DNA of 8,831 nt from an uncultured Candidatus Melainabacteria bacterium (GTDB taxonomy: Bacteria > Cyanobacteriota > Vampirovibrionia > Gastranaerophilales > Gastranaerophilaceae): contig CAKUVB010000063.1 in assembly GCA_934693215.1 (NCBI GenBank), positions 1 through 8,831 on the forward strand, written 5' to 3'. How positions within the stretch are numbered: position 1 is the first letter of the stretch; each line of letters starts with the position of its first letter. Shown one piece after another: positions 5,526-8,831 of the stretch. A program made the translations under genes and the position numbers. The notes under the pieces are model-generated. The model saw only the letters and a list, made by a program, of their open reading frames with translations. It searched no databases and was not told the origin of the DNA.

Positions 5526-6458
5526 TTATACATTTCCTGTAGAACTGTTTCTATCGTCCTCTAACTGTTTTAGTTGTTTAGCATCAACTTTTTCATCAGC
5601 ACCATAAGACTGAACAATTGGAACATCAATATCAACATTTACATCTGCATCAACCATATCAATTTCATTTTGTTTATATTCATGAGTTTTACCATCTTCT
5701 AGTTTAACTGCAACAATACCATTCAAAAACTTGATATAGCAAACCTTACCCAAACCGTTAGGAGTCATAACAGAAGAACCAATTGGTGGCATACCTTTTG
5801 CAGCATCTATATAGTTTGAGTATTCATAATTCAAACAACACAATAAACGTCCACATGTTCCTGAAATTTTTGAAGGTGTGATTGGCATACCTTGATCTCG
5901 AGCCAATTTAACATTTATCGGTTCAAATTTTCGTTTAAAAGAACAACAACAAAATTCTTTTCCACAGATTCCTGTACCTTCCATAATAGAGGTTTCATCT
6001 CTTACCCCAATATGACGTAAATCAATTCTTGTACGTTTAAAAACTTGAGTTAATTCTTTTAAAAGTTCTCTAAAATCAACTCTTTCGGGAGCAGTATAAT
6101 AAAATGTAATCTTGCGTCTATCAAATGTAATACGACATTGAACCAAATTCATCACAAGTTTTAGTTTTTCAACCAATGCCTTACATTTAAAGAAAGAAGT
6201 TACTTCATCTTTTTTTATTTCTTCCCAAGTAGCCAAATCCTGTTTTGATAAAACTCTCAAATACTCAAAAGATTCAGGTTTATTCTTAGACTTTTCCCAT
6301 AATTTTGCAATTTCAGAATTCACAATATGAACTTTTAAAACTTCTTCGCCTTTTTCTGTTCTTGCCAAAATATATTGACCATCAACCAACACAACATTTT
6401 CAGGCACATTTAATGGTACAAAAGTATTCTTCAAATAATTTACTGCATATTTAATCAT
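5526..6458 (-). CDS. ricT: PSP1-domain Fe-S protein, RicT/YaaT family
   Basis: The family protein of Bacillus subtilis, RicT (YaaT), works with RicA and RicF as an Fe-S complex that partners RNase Y in mRNA processing. The 310 residues contain the PSP1 C-terminal core: RITFDRRKITFYYTAPERVD (109-128), RIDLRHIGVRDE (144-155), then the cysteine-rich part GICGKEFCCC (163-172) and KISGTCGRLLCCLNYE (197-212). Cysteines 165, 170, 171, 202, 207 and 208 fall at family positions; C172 appears to be an extra one where serine is usual. The N-terminal part (1-60) is divergent, and the tail after about 270 is acidic and probably disordered. The ATG overlaps the gpsA stop by 8 bases; only a weak purine-rich binding site precedes it, so coupled translation is likely. 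No ricA or ricF is in the window. Confidence 0.9.
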   Translation of the reverse strand: MIKYAVNYLKNTFVPLNVPENVVLVDGQYILARTEKGEEVLKVHIVNSEIAKLWEKSKNKPESFEYLRVLSKQDLATWEEIKKDEVTSFFKCKALVEKLKLVMNLVQCRITFDRRKITFYYTAPERVDFRELLKELTQVFKRTRIDLRHIGVRDETSIMEGTGICGKEFCCCSFKRKFEPINVKLARDQGMPITPSKISGTCGRLLCCLNYEYSNYIDAAKGMPPIGSSVMTPNGLGKVCYIKFLNGIVAVKLEDGKTHEYKQNEIDMVDADVNVDIDVPIVQSYGADEKVDAKQLKQLEDDRNSSTGNV

Positions 6459-7452
6459 AGTTTTCTTCTTCTTTTAATTTTCTATTCATTAATTTACTCA
6501 ATGTTTCCTGAGGTGTTATATCAGTATAAACAGCATCATAAATTGCTCTTGATACCGGCACATCTACTCCTAATTTTTCAGCTAAATCACATACTGCTTT
6601 AGAAGTCTTTACCCCTTCTGCAACAGACCCGAGAGTTGCAAGAATATCATCAATCTTTTTTCCTTGTCCTAACAAAGAACCAACCGTATAGTTTCTAGAC
6701 ATAGGACTTGAACAAGTAGCAATCAAATCCCCCATACCTGATAATCCATATAATGTTGAAGGACTTGCACCTAATTTTACACTAACTCTAACAATTTCTG
6801 CCATACCTCTTGCAAGAAGTGCACCCATACAGTTATCACCCAACTTCATCTCATGAGCAAAACCTGATGCTATCGCTATAACATTCTTCAAACTACCGCC
6901 AAGCTCAACACCGATAACATCTTTGTTTGAATATAATCTGAACTTGTTTGGTACATTCAAATGTTCTTGTACAAATTTTGCATCAACAATATTTTCACAA
7001 GCAACAGAAGCTGCAGTAGGTTTACCTTGCAAAACTTCTTTTGCCAAAGTTGGTCCTGATAAAATCGCTACCTTTTGCTCAGGAAGAACATCTTTTATAA
7101 CCTGCGACATTCTCATTAATGTATTTAATTCAATACCCTTTGAAGCATTTACAAGTATTTGAGAAGATTTTATACCGGCTTTTTTCAAATTTTCACAAAC
7201 ATCTCTCATGCCTGCAGTGGCAACAACAGACAAAATAATATCAGCATCTTTAATAGCAGAAGATAAATCTGATGTTATCTCAACTTTTTCTTTCAACTGA
7301 ACTTCTAACGGTTTAGATGCGTGTTTGTTTTGAATCAAATCTTCGCTCAAATCACACTGTCGCCCCCAAATACAAACCTCATCAAAGTTATCTGTCAATA
7401 ACCAAGCCAAAGTTAATCCCCAACAACCTGCACCTAGAACTGTTAATTTCAT
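6451..7452 (-). CDS. gpsA: NAD(P)-dependent glycerol-3-phosphate dehydrogenase
   Basis: Cytosolic enzyme that reduces dihydroxyacetone phosphate to sn-glycerol-3-phosphate, the backbone for phospholipid synthesis. The 333 residues match the family length. Visible are the Rossmann motif GAGCWG (7-12), NASKGIE (102-108), SGPTLAKEV (132-140), GGSLKNVIAIA (185-195) with the catalytic lysine 189, and GLSGMGDLIATCSSPMSRN (236-254). The ATG at 7450-7452 has GAGGG 7 bases upstream, and this ribosome binding site overlaps the murQ stop codon; the gap between the two genes is 10 bases. It overlaps ricT downstream by 8 bases. Confidence 0.96.
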   Translation of the reverse strand: MKLTVLGAGCWGLTLAWLLTDNFDEVCIWGRQCDLSEDLIQNKHASKPLEVQLKEKVEITSDLSSAIKDADIILSVVATAGMRDVCENLKKAGIKSSQILVNASKGIELNTLMRMSQVIKDVLPEQKVAILSGPTLAKEVLQGKPTAASVACENIVDAKFVQEHLNVPNKFRLYSNKDVIGVELGGSLKNVIAIASGFAHEMKLGDNCMGALLARGMAEIVRVSVKLGASPSTLYGLSGMGDLIATCSSPMSRNYTVGSLLGQGKKIDDILATLGSVAEGVKTSKAVCDLAEKLGVDVPVSRAIYDAVYTDITPQETLSKLMNRKLKEEENYD

Positions 7453-7462
7453 ATTTATCCCT

Positions 7463-8344
7463 CTACTTATTTAATACTTTTCTTAGAACTCCATTATTCA
7501 ATTCTAATTTTCTATCTGCATCTTCTTTTGATAAATTCAAACTCAAAGAAACAATTGCAGTTTTAATTTTCCAATCACAATTTATCAACTTTTCATAAGC
7601 ATGAGCAAATGAAACACCCGCAATTTGTGATACGATTCTTATTGCCCTATCTTTAAGCTTTTCATTAGTTGCTTTCAAATCAATCATAAAATTTTCATAC
7701 GTTTTACCAATTTTTATCATTGAACCTGTTGTAAGCATATTTAAAACCATTTTTTGAGCAGTACCGGCCTTCATTCTACTAGAGCCTGCAATAACCTCTG
7801 GACCGACCTCTACACAAATAAGAGTTCCAACTTCTTCTGCAATTTTTGCTTTTGAGTTACAAGTAATACCAATAGTTTTGCAACCAACTTCTTCTGCTCT
7901 TGCAAGAACACCTAAAAGATATTTAGGATTTCCACTAGCTGATATTACCGTACAAACGTCATCTTTCTCAAGAATTTGAGCATCTTCATAACCGGCCTCA
8001 AAATTATCCTCTGCTCCTTCTATAGCAAATCTCATTGCAGTATCACCACCTGCAATAATCCCTTGAACCATAGAAGAATCAACACTAAATGTTGGAGGAC
8101 ATTCTGATGCATCTAATATCCCTAAACGACCAGAAGTACCCGCACCAAAATAAAACAGATGACCACCCTTCAAAAACTGTTTTGAAATAACATCTACTGC
8201 CTTTGAAATATTTTCTAACTCATATTCTACGGCAAGTGCAACTATTTTATCTTCGTTATTGATTTTTCGCACAATATCAATAGTTGGCAACAAATCAATA
8301 TCTTTTGTATTTTCATTACGATATTCTGTTATAATTTCGCTCAT
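7463..8344 (-). CDS. murQ: N-acetylmuramic acid 6-phosphate etherase
   Basis: Cleaves the lactyl ether of MurNAc-6-phosphate to GlcNAc-6-phosphate and D-lactate, in cytosolic recycling of cell-wall muropeptides. The 293-residue product has the SIS sugar-isomerase fold with GAGTSGRLG (67-75), ASECPPT (79-85) whose Glu81 corresponds to catalytic Glu83 of the E. coli enzyme, GAEDN (110-114) with Glu112 at the second acidic position, SASGNPKYLLG (135-145), and GSSRMKAGTAQK (187-198). A TTG precedes the ATG directly; AAGG ends 7 bases from the ATG, so the ATG at 8342-8344 is preferred. It starts 9 bases after ribH. No MurNAc transporter, kinase or NagZ gene is nearby, so the substrate source is outside the window. 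Confidence 0.96.
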   Translation of the reverse strand: MSEIITEYRNENTKDIDLLPTIDIVRKINNEDKIVALAVEYELENISKAVDVISKQFLKGGHLFYFGAGTSGRLGILDASECPPTFSVDSSMVQGIIAGGDTAMRFAIEGAEDNFEAGYEDAQILEKDDVCTVISASGNPKYLLGVLARAEEVGCKTIGITCNSKAKIAEEVGTLICVEVGPEVIAGSSRMKAGTAQKMVLNMLTTGSMIKIGKTYENFMIDLKATNEKLKDRAIRIVSQIAGVSFAHAYEKLINCDWKIKTAIVSLSLNLSKEDADRKLELNNGVLRKVLNK

Positions 8345-8353
8345 CAAACACCC

Positions 8354-8815
8354 TTATATTTGTTTTAAAAGATTTGCCATTTCAATTGCTGATTTTGCTG
8401 CATCAGAACCTTTATTACCAGCTTTTGTACCAGCACGTTCAATAGCTTGTTCAATATTATCTGTTGTCAAAACTCCAAAAATAACCGGAACTTCTGTCTC
8501 TAACCCAACTGTAGCCACACCTTTTGAAACCTCTGCACAAACATAATCATAATGAGATGTAGAGCCTTTTATAACTGCTCCCAATGTAATAATCGCACTA
8601 TATTTGCCAGACTTTGCACATTTCTTAGCAACAATCGGAATCTCAAAAGCACCTGGAACCCACACAACATCAATATCGCTTTCTGAAATACCATGTCGTC
8701 TTAATTCATCAATTGCTCCTGATAAAAGTTTTGAGCCTATAAACTCATTAAATCTCGCTATTATAATACAAAACTTTTCGCCATTTGTAGTTAAAGCACC
8801 TTCGATAGTTTTCAT
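8354..8815 (-). CDS. ribH: 6,7-dimethyl-8-ribityllumazine synthase
   Basis: Penultimate riboflavin step: condenses 5-amino-6-ribitylamino-uracil with 3,4-dihydroxy-2-butanone 4-phosphate to form lumazine, usually in a 60-mer or pentamer. The 153 residues are the normal length. Motifs are ARFN (20-23), WVPGAFEIP (52-60), GAVIKGSTSHYDYV (79-92) with the catalytic histidine 88, FGVLT (113-117), and AGTKAGNKGSDAA (128-140). GAGAGGT lies 6 bases upstream of the ATG at 8813-8815. A TAA at 8820-8822 just upstream could be the stop of a preceding gene (its last codons would read Met-Glu-Arg), which would make ribH internal to a longer operon, perhaps with other rib genes; too little sequence remains to tell. 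Confidence 0.97.
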   Translation of the reverse strand: MKTIEGALTTNGEKFCIIIARFNEFIGSKLLSGAIDELRRHGISESDIDVVWVPGAFEIPIVAKKCAKSGKYSAIITLGAVIKGSTSHYDYVCAEVSKGVATVGLETEVPVIFGVLTTDNIEQAIERAGTKAGNKGSDAAKSAIEMANLLKQI

Positions 8816-8831
8816 AATATTACCTCTCCAT

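Noticed and set aside
6923..7598. Plus-strand open frames of 79 and 93 codons
   Set aside because: They lie antisense to gpsA and to the gpsA-murQ junction. Composition is what reverse translation of those genes gives, and no family motif is visible.
8259..8546. Plus-strand open frame of 95 codons
   Set aside because: It lies antisense to the 5' end of murQ and most of ribH, both confidently identified.
8816..8831. End of an upstream gene (Met-Glu-Arg-stop on the minus strand)
   Set aside because: Only four codons remain in the window, so it cannot be separated from chance; mentioned under ribH only.

Overview
The window is AT-rich (roughly one third G+C by eye). All nine genes I can support lie on the minus strand, so transcription runs from high to low coordinates. 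The best guess for the source is a gut-type, non-photosynthetic relative of Cyanobacteria (Vampirovibrionia/Melainabacteria, order Gastranaerophilales). The reasons are the low G+C, a TyrA that by memory resembles the short NADP-type arogenate dehydrogenases of Cyanobacteria, a flagellin gene in a typical housekeeping setting, and a small ACT-like protein of the kind found in anaerobes with [FeFe]-hydrogenase. This placement is inference; a low-G+C anaerobe of another phylum is not excluded.

Right block (8815 to 5526): ribH (lumazine synthase), murQ (MurNAc-6-phosphate etherase), gpsA (glycerol-3-phosphate dehydrogenase) and ricT (PSP1-family Fe-S protein). They sit 9 and 10 bases apart, then overlap by 8 bases, which looks like one operon whose promoter lies upstream of the window. 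The functions (riboflavin, cell-wall recycling, phospholipid precursor, RNA-processing cofactor) are not one pathway.

Middle block (about 5525 to 3800): a 680-base gene-free region, then a monocistronic flagellin gene closed by a clear rho-independent terminator. The gene-free region holds a hairpin just after ricT, a cluster of decayed palindromic repeats (5261-5489), and a flagellin leader with several GGA motifs and a sigma28-like -10 element.

Left block (3744 to 217): a promoter, then proB, proA, tyrA and a small ACT-like gene. ProB and ProA make glutamate-5-semialdehyde for proline synthesis, and TyrA makes tyrosine (or 4-hydroxyphenylpyruvate). proA and tyrA overlap by 4 bases (ATGA). 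The small gene follows a perfect 16-bp palindrome that overlaps a possible -10 box, so it may have its own regulated promoter. Beyond it, bases 1-216 are non-coding and contain two tandem perfect inverted repeats.

I see no clear undescribed multi-gene system. The items most worth a second look are the two tandem inverted repeats at 92-172, the palindrome before the small ACT-like gene, the altered substrate-site motifs in ProB, the flagellin with its TLR5 hot-spot residues at Salmonella positions, and the nested repeat cluster.
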